Shown here one piece after another: positions 1-10,122 of a DNA stretch of 64,000 nt (its first letter is position 1; every line of letters begins with the position of its first letter). The notes under the pieces were generated by a model, which did no database searches, was not told the origin of the DNA, and saw only the letters and a list, made by a program, of their open reading frames with translations. Made by a program: the position numbers and the translations under genes. The stretch covers positions 3,428,501 to 3,492,500 of the forward strand of contig NZ_CP066369.1 in assembly GCF_016406305.1 (NCBI RefSeq), read 5' to 3'. Source of the DNA: Shewanella putrefaciens (GTDB lineage Bacteria > Pseudomonadota > Gammaproteobacteria > Enterobacterales > Shewanellaceae).

Positions 1-576
<576 letters not shown>

Positions 577-608
577 TCATTCAATCTAAATTTGTTTAGT
601 TGGTTTTG

Positions 609-637
609 ATATGGGGCCGGACGCATTGTTTATCAAG
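609..637 (-). promoter_or_regulatory. Sigma-32 heat-shock promoter of dnaK
   Basis: Read on the minus strand, CTTGATA (637-631) is followed after 14 bases by CCCCATAT (616-609). The RpoH consensus is CTTGAAA, 13-17 bases, CCCCATNT, so both boxes match almost perfectly. It lies about 50 bases upstream of the dnaK start. Confidence 0.85.
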
Positions 638-850
638 TCCATTTTTGGCCGCCTTCTCTGCCTTAACACCTATATTGGGACAGGGAATTTAATTACAAGG
701 GTGAACAAAAAAATTTTCTTACTTTATCTTTTACAGGCCGATGATTGTATAAAATATCCCAACACACAAAATACACTTGCTTATCCACCAAAGCTGTTAT
801 TCAATCTGCCCATATTCGGACAGTGGTTTCAGTGGGCAAGGTAATTAACA

Positions 851-1771
851 GTGCAATCTTCAAATTTAGCGTACCTGTATGGCATGGCGGCGGTATTCCT
901 GTGGTCGACAGTCGCCACCGCCTTTAAAATTGCCCTCGGATATTACAGTCCATTGCAATTAGTCTTTGTTGCCGTGCTCACTTCGATTGTCGCACTTGGC
1001 GGTATCCTCGCCTGGCAAAAGAAGCTCTCTTTGCTTAAGCAACAATTTTTACGGCGCCCAACCTTTTACCTGATCACAGGGTTAATCAATCCCTTCCTCT
1101 ACTATGTGGTGCTGTTTAAGGCGTATTCCTTACTGCCCGCGCAGCAGGCCCTGTCACTCAATTACACTTGGGCGGTGTTACTGCCACTGCTCGCCGCGCC
1201 TTTGTTAAAGCAACATTTGCGTAAGAGTGACATTGCAGCGGCGCTGATTGCCTATACTGGGGTGTTTATTATTGCCACCGGCGGCGATATCAGCGGCTTT
1301 CGCTTCGATAGCCCACTCGGGATTGGCCTAGCCCTGGCAAGCACCTTACTCTGGTGCCTATATTGGATTGTGAACACTAAAGATCAAGGCGATCCCGTGG
1401 TGAGTTTATTATTGAGTTTTCTTATCGGCTTACCTTTTATTGCCGTCACCTTAGTGCTGACAGATACCCTGCCCAGTTTTAGTCTTAAGGCGATTTTTGC
1501 AGGTATGTATGTGGGTTTGTTTGAGATGGGCATTACCTTTGTGCTCTGGCTAATGGCGCTGAAAACCGCCACCCGCACCGCCAATATCAGCACCTTAGTC
1601 TTTCTATCCCCTGTTATGTCGATTGGTTTTATCGCGTGGATTTTGCAGGAAACCATTGCGATAACGACCTATATTGGCCTTGGGTTTATTCTCTCGGGGA
1701 TGATGTTGCAACAGCTTTTACCGAGATATTGGGAACGAAAGTCAAAAATAAACCCAAAACTTGCTGACTAA
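851..1771 (+). CDS. EamA/DMT-family transporter
   Basis: A 306-residue inner-membrane protein of the drug/metabolite transporter superfamily, with about ten hydrophobic segments arranged as two EamA repeats (roughly residues 8-140 and 150-290). The early motif FLWSTVATAFKIAL is typical of the first helix of this family. The start is a GTG with a weak AAGG nine bases upstream. The gene is divergent from dnaK and about 100 bases upstream of ybaK on the same strand. The substrate cannot be told from sequence; relatives export amino acids or other small metabolites. Confidence 0.85.
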   Translation: MQSSNLAYLYGMAAVFLWSTVATAFKIALGYYSPLQLVFVAVLTSIVALGGILAWQKKLSLLKQQFLRRPTFYLITGLINPFLYYVVLFKAYSLLPAQQALSLNYTWAVLLPLLAAPLLKQHLRKSDIAAALIAYTGVFIIATGGDISGFRFDSPLGIGLALASTLLWCLYWIVNTKDQGDPVVSLLLSFLIGLPFIAVTLVLTDTLPSFSLKAIFAGMYVGLFEMGITFVLWLMALKTATRTANISTLVFLSPVMSIGFIAWILQETIAITTYIGLGFILSGMMLQQLLPRYWERKSKINPKLAD

Positions 1772-1870
1772 GGGTTAACTTTCATCCCAAGGGGCACAAA
1801 AAATGAAGCGGCTAACATTTTTACGTCGAATTAGCGGCTAATATCCCCCATTTTTGCGAAGGAATATTGC

Positions 1871-2347
1871 ATGACGCCTGCCGTTCGACTGGCGAAAAAA
1901 GCCAAGATTGCATTTGAAATTTTAGAATATAGCCACGATCCCCATTGCGCCGCCTACGGTGAAGAGGCGGCAAATACCTTAGGGCTCCAACCTGCACAGG
2001 TATTTAAGACATTATTAGTTGCCACAGATAAAGCCCACGCGCCCCTTGCGGTGGCGTTAGTCCCCGTCGATCATCAACTTAATCTTAAAGCGGTGGCCAA
2101 AGCCTTAGGCCAGAAAAAGCTGCAAATGGCCGATCCTGATCTTGCCCAAAAATCCTCCGGCTACCTTGTGGGCGGTATCAGCCCCTTAGCCCAGAAAAAA
2201 TCACTCCCCACCTTAATAGACCAAAGCGCGCTTGCATTTGAAAAAATCTATGTCAGTGCTGGACGCCGCGGGTTGGAGATCTGTCTAAGCGCCAATGATC
2301 TAGCCCAGCTATGTAAAGGCTCATTTGCCGATATCAAAACGCTTTAA
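1871..2347 (+). CDS. ybaK: Cys-tRNA(Pro)/Cys-tRNA(Cys) deacylase YbaK
   Basis: A 158-residue protein of the YbaK/EbsC family. These cytosolic enzymes hydrolyse Cys-tRNA(Pro) formed when prolyl-tRNA synthetase mischarges cysteine. The length matches the family, as does the segment GYLVGGISPLAQKKSLPTLID read as GYLVGGISPLAQKK then SLPTLID. The ATG at 1871 has AAGGA seven bases upstream. It may be co-transcribed with the upstream transporter, but the 100-base gap leaves room for its own promoter. Confidence 0.92.
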   Translation: MTPAVRLAKKAKIAFEILEYSHDPHCAAYGEEAANTLGLQPAQVFKTLLVATDKAHAPLAVALVPVDHQLNLKAVAKALGQKKLQMADPDLAQKSSGYLVGGISPLAQKKSLPTLIDQSALAFEKIYVSAGRRGLEICLSANDLAQLCKGSFADIKTL

Positions 2348-2467
2348 TAAGATTCCGCAAACCAGCCAACAATAGCCCTTTAAATCTATGTTAGGAAAGC
2401 GTTTGTAAAAGCGGATATTTCCATCTATAAATTGTATTGCCCAGCAAAAAAGGCTAAGGACAGTCAG

Positions 2468-2770
2468 ATGGAAAAATCAACACAATGGAGCCAAGAGGAT
2501 GGTATAGGACCTTTAGGTTGGGTCGCTATGTTGCTTTGTATTGCCCTCTTTATCTATGAACATTTTTGGGGGAATGGGTTTACCACTATGGTAGTTATGC
2601 TCTACTGCAGTTTTTTGCTCCCCTCGGTATTACTCACCCGCAGAGTGCAAGAGAAGTACTTTATTTATACCTTGGAATACATCAAGGCCTTTCGTAAATT
2701 CACTAGCATTATGTCGGCGATTTTCTTCTGTGTTTGGCTACTTGCCACCTATACGCCGCTTATTCATTGA
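2468..2770 (+). CDS. Small membrane protein, unknown function
   Basis: A 100-residue protein with about three hydrophobic stretches (near residues 17-30, 38-52 and 78-96), so probably an inner-membrane protein. I do not recognise the family. The ATG at 2468 was chosen because AAGGA sits seven bases upstream (2456-2460); the reading frame stays open further upstream to 2432 but without a ribosome binding site. A strong bidirectional hairpin terminator follows at 2835-2868. Confidence 0.6.
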   Translation: MEKSTQWSQEDGIGPLGWVAMLLCIALFIYEHFWGNGFTTMVVMLYCSFLLPSVLLTRRVQEKYFIYTLEYIKAFRKFTSIMSAIFFCVWLLATYTPLIH

Positions 2771-2834
2771 TAAAAACCTTAACTGACGAGTCACACCAAT
2801 TATTGCCAATTGATTCAGTTAGATAGTGCGAATA

Positions 2835-2868
2835 AAAAAGCCGTCGATGCAGAGCATTGACGGCTTTT
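2835..2868. terminator. Bidirectional terminator between the small membrane gene and proA
   Basis: Hairpin AAAAGCCGTC-G-ATGC / GCAT-T-GACGGCTTTT around an AGA loop, with A-run on the left and T-run on the right. It serves the + gene ending at 2770 and the - gene proA ending at 2902. Confidence 0.85.
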
Positions 2869-2901
2869 CCTTATTGGTTTTTGACTTTGGGTTTTTAACA
2901 G

Positions 2902-4179
2902 CTAAATACGACTAGTGTAATCGCCCCACGCTAACCATTTATACGTGGTTAGCGCCTCGAGTCCCATTGGACCGCGGGCGTGGAGTTTTTGCGTGCTCAC
3001 TGCCACTTCTGCACCTAAACCAAACTGGCCACCATCGGTAAAGCGGGTGCTGGCATTCACATACACGGCGGCTGAGTTCACTTCATTCATAAAGTGCGCT
3101 GCGGCGTGAATATCATCGGTCAAAATCGCTTCCGAGTGGCCACTCGAATATTGACGAATATGACTCACGGCGGCGTCGATATCGCCCACAACTTTGATAC
3201 CTAAGGTTAACGACAACCATTCGATGCCAAAATCCTCGACCTTGGCGAGCGTCACATCGAAGCCTAAACCATCGAGCAAAGCAAAACTTTGCTCACAAAC
3301 TGAAAAACGCACGCCTAAACGATGCAAATACTCGGCAATTTGCGGCACAAAACGGCTTGCCACCCGCTCATCTACTAGCAAGGTGTCGAGAGCATTACAC
3401 ACGGTTGGACGCTGTACTTTGGCGTTAGCAATCACCGCCAAGGCCCGCTCTAGATCGGCACTTTTATCCACATATAAGTGGCAAATACCAATGCCACCTA
3501 AGATCACCGGAATCGTCGCCTGCTCGGCGCAAAGGCGCTGCAGCGCTTGACCGCCGCGGGGCACTATCATGTCGACATATTGATCAAGCTTTAGTAACCC
3601 TGTCACTAGGGCTCTATCCGGCGAATCAATAAATTGCACCGCATCTATGGGCAAACCTTGGGCAGCAATGGCGCCGCGGATCACTTCACTAATAAGCTTA
3701 TTCGATTCAAGGGTTTCTTTACCGCCACGGAGGATCACCGCGTTACCCGTTTTAAGGGCAAGCACAGCGATATCCACGGTGACATTAGGCCGAGCCTCAT
3801 AAATCACCCCGATCACCCCAAGCGGCACGCGGCGGCGAGTCAGCCTTAAACCGTTATCTAACAACTTGCTGCCAAATTCTTCGCCGACGGGATCGGCAAG
3901 GCGGACCACATCGCTGATATCACCGATAATGCCCGCAAGGCGAGCATCATCGAGCAATAATCTGTCGATCATCGCCTCCGTTAAGCCATCGGCCTTAGCT
4001 GCAGCCACATCCTTAGCATTGGCGGCTAAAATGGCGGCGGTGTTTTCCGTTAGCGCCGCGGCGATGGCCTCGAGTAAATCGGCCTTTTGGCGCGCCGTTA
4101 AGTTGGCTAGGGCATAGCTTGCCTGCTTGGCATTTTGGCCAAGTTGCTGTAAATACTGCGCTTGATTCATTTCACTCAA
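2902..4179 (-). CDS. proA: Gamma-glutamyl phosphate reductase (proline synthesis)
   Basis: ProA reduces gamma-glutamyl phosphate to glutamate semialdehyde with NADPH, the second step of proline synthesis from glutamate. The 425-residue product shows family motifs: [28 protein letters not shown], and the catalytic cysteine in [14 protein letters not shown]. The gene begins 12 bases after proB, so the two form an operon. Start choice: TTG at 4179 has GAGG six bases upstream, whereas the ATG three codons in (4170) would have that site 15 bases away. Either is possible. A terminator follows at 2835-2868. Confidence 0.96.
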   Translation of the reverse strand: MSEMNQAQYLQQLGQNAKQASYALANLTARQKADLLEAIAAALTENTAAILAANAKDVAAAKADGLTEAMIDRLLLDDARLAGIIGDISDVVRLADPVGEEFGSKLLDNGLRLTRRRVPLGVIGVIYEARPNVTVDIAVLALKTGNAVILRGGKETLESNKLISEVIRGAIAAQGLPIDAVQFIDSPDRALVTGLLKLDQYVDMIVPRGGQALQRLCAEQATIPVILGGIGICHLYVDKSADLERALAVIANAKVQRPTVCNALDTLLVDERVASRFVPQIAEYLHRLGVRFSVCEQSFALLDGLGFDVTLAKVEDFGIEWLSLTLGIKVVGDIDAAVSHIRQYSSGHSEAILTDDIHAAAHFMNEVNSAAVYVNASTRFTDGGQFGLGAEVAVSTQKLHARGPMGLEALTTYKWLAWGDYTSRI

Positions 4180-4191
4180 AACAGACCTCGC

Positions 4192-5310
4192 TTATAAGAC
4201 CACCATGTCGTTGCGGTGCACTATGGCGTCACCATAATCGTAACCGAGCACAGACTCGATCTCGTCGGAATGCTTGCCCGCAATCAAACTCAAGGCTTGA
4301 CCACAATATCTCGTCATCCCCTTCGCAATCACTTTACCTTTTTGATCAACTAATTGCAGCGTTGCACCGCGCTCAAATTCGCCCTTAACCCCAATAATAC
4401 CTTTAGACAATAGGCTACGGCCCTTATCGGTGACGGCTTTTACCGCGCCCGCATCCAGCACTATGGAACCTTGAGTCGCGGGGCCAGCTAATATCCACTG
4501 TTTACGGCTTTCGAGCGGGTTTTCAATCGCACTAAAATGAGTGCCAACGGATTCTTTACCGACGACTTTTTTGATCACATCGGGATGATGCCCCGAGGCA
4601 ATCACCACCTCAATCCCGGCGCGGCGCGCAATATCCGCCGCTTCCAGTTTAGTCGACATACCGCCCGTGCCTAAACCCGATACAGAGCCGCCCGCCAGCA
4701 TCCGCAGGCTATCGTCAATTTTAACAACTTGGGAGATCAGTTTAGCGTTTGGATTAGTGCGCGGATCGGCATCGAATAGACCCTTTTGATCCGTCAATAA
4801 AATCAATAAGTCAGCATCGCACAGCAGCGCCGCGCGGGCCGATAAATTGTCGTTATCACCGACTTTAATCTCGTTGGTGGCGACGGCATCATTCTCGTTG
4901 ATGATGGGGATAATATTGTTTGCTAACAAAGCATTAAGGGTATCCCTAGCATTGAGATAACGTTCCCTATTCTGTAGGTCGGCACGGGTTAGCAAGAGTT
5001 GCCCCACATGCAGCCCATAAATACTAAAGAGTTGTGCCCAAGCGAGGATCAACTGACTTTGCCCGACAGCGGCTAACAATTGCTTATTGGCCATAGTGTC
5101 GGGCAGTGTCGGGTATTGGAGATGTTCACGCCCAGCGGCAATCGCCCCTGAGGTGCATAATACGACTTCGACCCCTGACTTCATCAGTGCGGCCATTTGA
5201 CGAGCAAGCTCAACCATATGGGCTTTATCCAGCTGTTTACTGCCGGAGGTCAGCACACTCGTCCCCAATTTCACTACTACGCGGCGATACGCAATCTCAC
5301 TTAAGTTCAT
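4192..5310 (-). CDS. proB: Glutamate 5-kinase with PUA domain
   Basis: ProB phosphorylates the gamma-carboxyl of glutamate, the committed and usually proline-inhibited step of proline synthesis. The 372 residues comprise an amino-acid-kinase domain ([13 protein letters not shown] at the start, [27 protein letters not shown]) and a C-terminal PUA domain from about residue 280 (the [13 protein letters not shown] stretch onward), the usual bacterial architecture. It is the first gene of proBA. The ribosome binding site is weak. Confidence 0.96.
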   Translation of the reverse strand: MNLSEIAYRRVVVKLGTSVLTSGSKQLDKAHMVELARQMAALMKSGVEVVLCTSGAIAAGREHLQYPTLPDTMANKQLLAAVGQSQLILAWAQLFSIYGLHVGQLLLTRADLQNRERYLNARDTLNALLANNIIPIINENDAVATNEIKVGDNDNLSARAALLCDADLLILLTDQKGLFDADPRTNPNAKLISQVVKIDDSLRMLAGGSVSGLGTGGMSTKLEAADIARRAGIEVVIASGHHPDVIKKVVGKESVGTHFSAIENPLESRKQWILAGPATQGSIVLDAGAVKAVTDKGRSLLSKGIIGVKGEFERGATLQLVDQKGKVIAKGMTRYCGQALSLIAGKHSDEIESVLGYDYGDAIVHRNDMVVL

Positions 5311-5423
5311 TATTCATTTGTAAAAAATAACCGAACAATCCTTATACCTAATCCATTCACTAATTGGTAGCGAGGAGCCCTTAAGTCGCCATAAATTTTC
5401 TATTTTGCTTGGGATAGCGCATT

Positions 5424-5450
5424 AAAAAGGGTCATCGATTAGATGACCCT
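5424..5450 (-). terminator. Terminator of the NCS2 permease gene
   Basis: Perfect 9-bp stem AGGGTCATC/GATGACCCT with a 5-base loop. On the minus strand it is followed by TTTTT, as expected for the permease gene that ends at 5509. Confidence 0.85.
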
Positions 5451-5508
5451 CAACATTTTGCCTAATAACAGGCTATTTCACTAAAGGTTATTCACTAAGG
5501 GCTATCCA

Positions 5509-6798
5509 TTAGCCATAAATGAATTTAGCCACAAATAATGCCGCCAAGACTACGATACCTAGGTTCAGATCACTAAAACGTCCCGTCATTAACTTGATTG
5601 CGGCATAGGAGATAATGCCAAAGGCGATGCCAGTCGCAATGGAAAAGGTTAGCGGCATTAAAATACACACCACCACCACTGGGGCGGCTTCGGTTAAATC
5701 CTCCCATTCCACATGAACTAGACCCGACATCATCAAAATCGCCACATAAAACAAGGTGCCCGCAGTAGCGTAGGCGGGGATCATGCCCGCCAATGGCGAC
5801 AGGAATAATGCGGCAATAAACAGCAACCCAACGACCACGGCGGTTAAACCTGTGCGGCCACCCGCGCTCACACCCGATGTGCTCTCGATATAGCTAGTGG
5901 TCGTCGAAGTCCCAAAAGCCGCGCCCGCAATGGTCGCTAAACTATCGGCGGTTAAGGCACGATTTAACCGTGGTAAACGGCCTTTATCATCGAGAAAACC
6001 ACCGCGCTGGGCGACGGCGACTAAGGTGCCAGAGGTATCGAAGAGATCCACAAATAAGAAGGCAAACACGACTGACAGCATTGTAACTTCAAATACTTGG
6101 GATAAATCCATCTTCATAAAGGTCGGCGCAACAGAAGGCGGCATCGAAACTATGCCCTGGTACTGCACATCACCAAACACTAATCCTAGGCCAGTGATTA
6201 TCAGGATGCTTAAAATCACCGCCGACTTCATGCCACGTTGCACCATGGCAATAATCAGGAAGAACCCTAACACCGCCATCACAGCTGGGAACGCTGTGAT
6301 ATCCCCCATAGTCACTAAGGTTGCAGGACTTGCCACCACTATACCTGCGCTTTTAAGGCCGATAAGTGCGAGGAACAATCCAATCCCCGCGGCGATACCT
6401 AGGCGCAACGACATAGGAATACTATTCACAATCCATTCCCGTATACGCACTAAGGATAAGATTAAAAAGCAAATTCCCGAGAGAAATACCGCGCCTAGGG
6501 CTGTCTCCCAGCTATAACCCATTTCCCCCACGACAGTGTAGGTAAAAAAGGCGTTAAGCCCCATGCCGGGGGCGAGGGCGATGGGATAATTCGCTAGGAG
6601 TCCCATCACTAAACAACCGACAGCGGCGGCTAAACAGGTCGCCACAAACACGGCACCATGGTCCATACCCGCATCGGCTAACATCATTGGATTGACAAAA
6701 ATGATGTAGGCCATCGTCATAAATGTGGTCAAACCTGCTATTGCTTCCTGCTTGAGGCTCGTTTGATTTTGTTTCAGTTTGAACAGCTTTTCTAACAT
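5509..6798 (-). CDS. NCS2-family purine permease (hypoxanthine/guanine/adenine type)
   Basis: A 429-residue polytopic inner-membrane transporter of the NCS2 family, AzgA-like branch. Signatures are the N-terminal QEAIAGLTTFMTMAYIIFVNP, the substrate-site region APGMGLNAFFTYTVV, and GTSTTTSYIESTSGVSAGGRTG. Proton-coupled purine uptake is the known role of this branch; the exact purine is not resolvable here. The ATG has AAGGAA about ten bases upstream. It is a monocistronic unit with a terminator at 5424-5450. I found no purine riboswitch or clear PurR box upstream. Confidence 0.9.
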   Translation of the reverse strand: MLEKLFKLKQNQTSLKQEAIAGLTTFMTMAYIIFVNPMMLADAGMDHGAVFVATCLAAAVGCLVMGLLANYPIALAPGMGLNAFFTYTVVGEMGYSWETALGAVFLSGICFLILSLVRIREWIVNSIPMSLRLGIAAGIGLFLALIGLKSAGIVVASPATLVTMGDITAFPAVMAVLGFFLIIAMVQRGMKSAVILSILIITGLGLVFGDVQYQGIVSMPPSVAPTFMKMDLSQVFEVTMLSVVFAFLFVDLFDTSGTLVAVAQRGGFLDDKGRLPRLNRALTADSLATIAGAAFGTSTTTSYIESTSGVSAGGRTGLTAVVVGLLFIAALFLSPLAGMIPAYATAGTLFYVAILMMSGLVHVEWEDLTEAAPVVVVCILMPLTFSIATGIAFGIISYAAIKLMTGRFSDLNLGIVVLAALFVAKFIYG

Positions 6799-7150
6799 GG
6801 AACTGGGTTCCTTTTTATTTTGAGTAGGTAGGGGATAAAAATGTAAATACTATGTAGCTAGTGTTATTCGTTGGCGATTATAGGGAGTTTGTGCTGGTCA
6901 GGCCAGAACATTGATAGAAAAATGCTTGATAGAAATCGCTAATCAGAACAAAAAAATCACCCCGAGTTAACCCTATAAAAAACTGTGGTAACTAGGCTTA
7001 GCAAGCCAATAGGCACGAGCACAATATTCAAGCGTCTATTAAAAGTAAAAGCGCACTGTTTTTTAAGCAGGATAATCTTGATGGATGGCAACGACTTACA
7101 TGCCACCATGAATTAGACCCCTGATATTCACTGATATAGCAAGCGCTGCA
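6799..7150. other. Intergenic region, nothing firm
   Basis: About 350 bases upstream of the NCS2 permease gene. It should hold that gene's promoter. The only structure seen is the direct repeat TTGATAGAAA near 6911-6937. An open frame at 7028-7210 on the minus strand has no ribosome binding site and overlaps a terminator, so it was not called. Confidence 0.4.
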
Positions 7151-7184
7151 CATAAAAAAGCCGGCGCTACGAGGAACACCGGCT
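7151..7184 (-). terminator. Terminator of the siderophore receptor gene
   Basis: Minus strand: stem GCCGGTG/CGCCGGC (one G-U pair) followed by TTTTTT. It lies 27 bases past the receptor stop codon. Confidence 0.8.
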
Positions 7185-7210
7185 ACTTTTAGTTCAAACG
7201 ATTTAAGCAC

Positions 7211-9382
7211 TTAAAAACGGTAGTTAAAGCTCACGGTAAAGTTACGCGGCGCACCGTAGTGATATACGCTATAAGCTTCGGGCAGATAGTCTGAGGTCGA
7301 CATATAGGCATAGTATTTCTCATCGAGCAGATTCTCGAGGTTGAACTGCAGATCCATATTATCGGCTAAATCATAGCGTGCCATCAGGTTCACTAATGAG
7401 TAAGCCTCCTGTTCAATCCGTACTGTGCCCCCCTCAGAATAGCTGTCACTTTGCCAATTAACGCCTCCGCCCACGGTCAGCTCGGGTAAAAGCTCAACAA
7501 ATTGATAAGTGGTAAATAGCTTAAACTGTTTCTGAGGGCTGGTTGTCGCGACTCTTTTCCCCTCTTTATCCTCAGCATTAAACTGCGAATAACCCGCGGA
7601 GATGTTCCAACCATCGGCGGGCTCACCCACGACTTCCAACTCAAAGCCCTTACTCTTAGTGCCTTGGGCAGCCTCATAATAATTCACGGGTTGACCATCA
7701 ATCATCACAGTGCCCGCAAGAATGGCTAAATTATCCTGATCGATTTGAAATATTGCCACTGTGGTGTGCAGGCGATCATCGAGATAAGAACTCTTAAGGC
7801 CTAGCTCATAGGCTTTACCTTCTAATGGATCAAGGTAATCACCATTGATATCTATGTAGTTTTGCGGGTTAAAGATTTCGGTGTAACTGGCATAAACCCG
7901 GTGCGCTTCATTGATGTCGTACAAGGCGCCCACATAGGGCACAAACACACCATCATCACCAAAGTTAGTATCGGTGCCATAACTAACACCTTCACGATTC
8001 CAACTGGAAATACGTCCACCGGCAATCACTTTAAAATCATCGGTAATGGTCAATCGAGTGGCAGCGTAAACGCCTTTCTGCTCCGTATCCATATCCAACT
8101 GGCGATTAGCATCTGTTGACCACTCAGGCTCTGCAAATTGATTTTGCTGCCATTCATAGAAGTTATCGACTGGCTGTGAATCCCACCCCGACATATTGTC
8201 GCGGATAGGTTCAAAGGTGTCGGCATAGGATTTTTGTTTGCTATAGAGAGCCCCCGTTACAAACTCATGCTGTTGCCCAAATAACTCATAATCGCCCTTC
8301 AACTGCAAATCGAAGTTGTCGGAATTACTCTCACCATGACTGTGATAACGCTGGCCACTTAATCCGGCTCCGGTATTTTCATCGAGTAAACCAGACATAT
8401 AAATCATTTTGGTGGTGGTTTCATACTCCATGCGATTATAGTTCGCCACTAATTGCCAACCGTTGCTGAAGTAGTGATTAAGGTTAGCAAAGTAGTTGAT
8501 ATTAGTTGTTTCCCAGCGGCTCCAGTCGGCAGCCGTAGTCGTAGAAACATCCCAATCTGTGGGGGAACCATCACTGAATACCGCGGGTAATGCTCCCCAC
8601 ATAGCGCCTTTAGGGTCATTATGATTGTAACTCCCCCCTATTCGCAGCAGCGTATTCTCGGTGATATCGGTATCGACAACACCGTAGAAAATGGTCTTAC
8701 GGTCCTCATAGAGATCTTGATAAGAGTCGCTATTCAAATACTTAGCCACCATGCGGCCACGCACACTACCGCTTTCATTCAACCCATTGGAGACATCGGC
8801 GGTGATTTCTTTTTTATCCCAGCTGCCCGTCGCCACATCGACGTACCCCTTAAGATCGGAGCTATCTGCATGTTTACGAACAAGGTTAATGGAGGCAGAA
8901 GGATCGCCCGCACCTGTGAGTAATCCTGTCGCGCCACGAACCACTTCAACGCGCTCGTAAATAGACACATCGGAGACAGTTTCCCCCGCATCCCCACCTA
9001 AGCTCCACGATAATGGCACGCCATCAATTTGATAGTTTTGAACATCGAATCCACGGGCAGAAAAACCATTACGCACGTTATCTGTCTTAGATGAAGACAA
9101 ACCCACAGTGTTATTGACTACATCGACAACGGTATTTAATGCCTGATCCTGTATCCGCTCGGCGGTCATAATACTGACGGACTGAGGAGTTTCCTGCAGC
9201 GACAGCCCTAAGCCTGTCGCAGTATCAATCGTTCTGCTGATGGTGTATTTACCCATCACAGTAATTTTTTCGATATTTTGATCTTTTGCATCGGCAGCAG
9301 AAGACTGATCTTCAGCCCAAACTGCCAAGGGGTTTAATGCCAGAGTCACAGCAGCCGCAAGAGGAAGTAGATTAAAGCGCAT
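7211..9382 (-). CDS. TonB-dependent siderophore receptor (FhuE/FpvA-like)
   Basis: A 723-residue outer-membrane ferric-siderophore receptor. It has a signal peptide (about residues 1-23, ending AVWA), a short TonB-box region (KITVMGKY), the plug domain with ETPQSVSIMTAERI, ARGFDVQNYQIDGVP and ERVEVVRGATGLLTGAGDPSASINLVRK (read as two adjoining motifs), and a beta-barrel ending in the aromatic NYRF. The plug wording is that of the FhuE/FpvA/ferrichrome group. The ligand is probably a hydroxamate-type xenosiderophore, which is inference. A candidate Fur site lies 46 bases upstream of the start and a terminator follows. Confidence 0.92.
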   Translation of the reverse strand: MRFNLLPLAAAVTLALNPLAVWAEDQSSAADAKDQNIEKITVMGKYTISRTIDTATGLGLSLQETPQSVSIMTAERIQDQALNTVVDVVNNTVGLSSSKTDNVRNGFSARGFDVQNYQIDGVPLSWSLGGDAGETVSDVSIYERVEVVRGATGLLTGAGDPSASINLVRKHADSSDLKGYVDVATGSWDKKEITADVSNGLNESGSVRGRMVAKYLNSDSYQDLYEDRKTIFYGVVDTDITENTLLRIGGSYNHNDPKGAMWGALPAVFSDGSPTDWDVSTTTAADWSRWETTNINYFANLNHYFSNGWQLVANYNRMEYETTTKMIYMSGLLDENTGAGLSGQRYHSHGESNSDNFDLQLKGDYELFGQQHEFVTGALYSKQKSYADTFEPIRDNMSGWDSQPVDNFYEWQQNQFAEPEWSTDANRQLDMDTEQKGVYAATRLTITDDFKVIAGGRISSWNREGVSYGTDTNFGDDGVFVPYVGALYDINEAHRVYASYTEIFNPQNYIDINGDYLDPLEGKAYELGLKSSYLDDRLHTTVAIFQIDQDNLAILAGTVMIDGQPVNYYEAAQGTKSKGFELEVVGEPADGWNISAGYSQFNAEDKEGKRVATTSPQKQFKLFTTYQFVELLPELTVGGGVNWQSDSYSEGGTVRIEQEAYSLVNLMARYDLADNMDLQFNLENLLDEKYYAYMSTSDYLPEAYSVYHYGAPRNFTVSFNYRF

Positions 9383-9427
9383 AGTTAGTTAGGTTGTTGC
9401 TTCAGGGTGTGCATACGGTAACACTAT

Positions 9428-9442
9428 TGAGAACGGTTTGCA
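9428..9442 (-). promoter_or_regulatory. Candidate Fur box upstream of the siderophore receptor
   Basis: TGAGAACGGTTTGCA matches the Fur 7-1-7 core TGATAATNATTATCA at 9 of 14 specified bases with intact outer arms. Position 46-60 bases upstream of a siderophore receptor start supports it. The match is moderate. Confidence 0.5.
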
Positions 9443-9666
9443 TTTGCATTTTGTGTGACAAAGGTAACAAATTTTATCATTCTTTAGTCGTAGAACACTC
9501 CCACCGAACATCTACAGCAATTTACTTTTAAAAAACATGCTCTTATAGGAACGCTATTCTCTAGCGATGACATTGTCATTTTAAGATAACAGCCTCAATC
9601 CGCTATAGAATTTTCCGATCATAGGTATCCGTTGCTAAGCGTTAGGAGAAAAAAAGGCAAAAAAAA

Positions 9667-9685
9667 GCCTGCTCAATGAGCAGGC
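9667..9685 (-). terminator. Strong rho-independent terminator of the small transcript
   Basis: Stem GCCTGCTC/GAGCAGGC with a 3-base loop, followed on the minus strand by eight T residues. It ends a minus-strand transcript that starts upstream of the 32-codon ORF, well before the next minus-strand gene at 9382. Confidence 0.9.
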
Positions 9686-9849
9686 AAAGACATATTTCAA
9701 GCGTCCCTTTCGGGGAAGTACATTACCGCGCTAGCGGGAAAAACCTGGCATACCCATGCAAAAACACCGATATGCTACTTGAGTCTAAACACGCCAAAAA
9801 AGGCGATACAAAGGTTGATGGATGATGGAAACTAAAACTTTAAGGAGGG

Positions 9850-9948
9850 TTAGCCCTTAAAGCTCATGGCGAATAAACCGCCACGCAAAACATCAGTGTT
9901 GAACCAAGTGTTCTGCCAATAAAAATGGTTGTTGCCTGTATAAGACAT
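9850..9948 (-). CDS. Small aromatic peptide, 32 residues, unknown
   Basis: ATG at 9948 is preceded by TAGGAG eight bases upstream, a strong ribosome binding site. The 32-residue product begins MSYTGNNHFYWQNTW and ends LRGGLFAMSFKG; nine residues are F, Y or W, it has no cysteine and no obvious signal peptide or membrane helix. It has its own promoter, a long structured leader, and a hairpin over the stop codon. I do not recognise it. It could be a small regulatory or membrane-associated protein, a peptide precursor, or a leader peptide whose RNA is the functional product. Confidence 0.55.
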   Translation of the reverse strand: MSYTGNNHFYWQNTWFNTDVLRGGLFAMSFKG

Positions 9949-10122
9949 AGTCAATACTCCTAAATAAGTTGTGATTAAGTGCTCTAGTGAAGCTTGGCTC
10001 GGTTCCTTGGAACTAGAGATTCTCAAATCCGTTGAGACGACTTGTCACTCGGGTCCTTGGAGAAAAATATCCATCCTGGATAGACTAGAGAGGAAAGGCG
10101 TAGTGCCTAATCCACGAAAGCA

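Larger units (their letters stand above)
9655..10116 (-). ncRNA. Candidate structured small transcript carrying a 32-codon ORF
   Basis: Deduced transcript from a strong promoter (10123-10150) to a rho-independent terminator (9667-9685). Read 5' to 3' on the minus strand, the ~168-base leader has hairpins at 10108-10096, 10082-10068, 10036-10022 and 10018-9982, and two copies of the motif CCAAGGAMCCGAG exactly 50 bases apart (10060-10048 and 10010-9998). Then comes the 32-codon ORF, and a hairpin whose 5' arm contains the last sense codons (9862-9838). A ~165-base tail follows with short hairpins at 9805-9792, 9759-9748, 9737-9726 and 9716-9704. I recognise no known RNA family. Existence of the transcript is inference from promoter and terminator. 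Confidence 0.5.

Noticed and set aside
611-927. Open frames of 77 and 60 codons on the plus strand between dnaK and the EamA gene
   Set aside because: They cover the sigma-32 promoter and the transporter start, lack ribosome binding sites and resemble nothing known.
6799-7020. Search for a purine riboswitch or PurR box ahead of the NCS2 permease
   Set aside because: No conserved purine-aptamer loops and no convincing ACGCAAACGTTTGCGT-like palindrome were found.
7028-7210. 60-codon minus-strand frame after the siderophore receptor
   Set aside because: It runs through the receptor's terminator and has no ribosome binding site.
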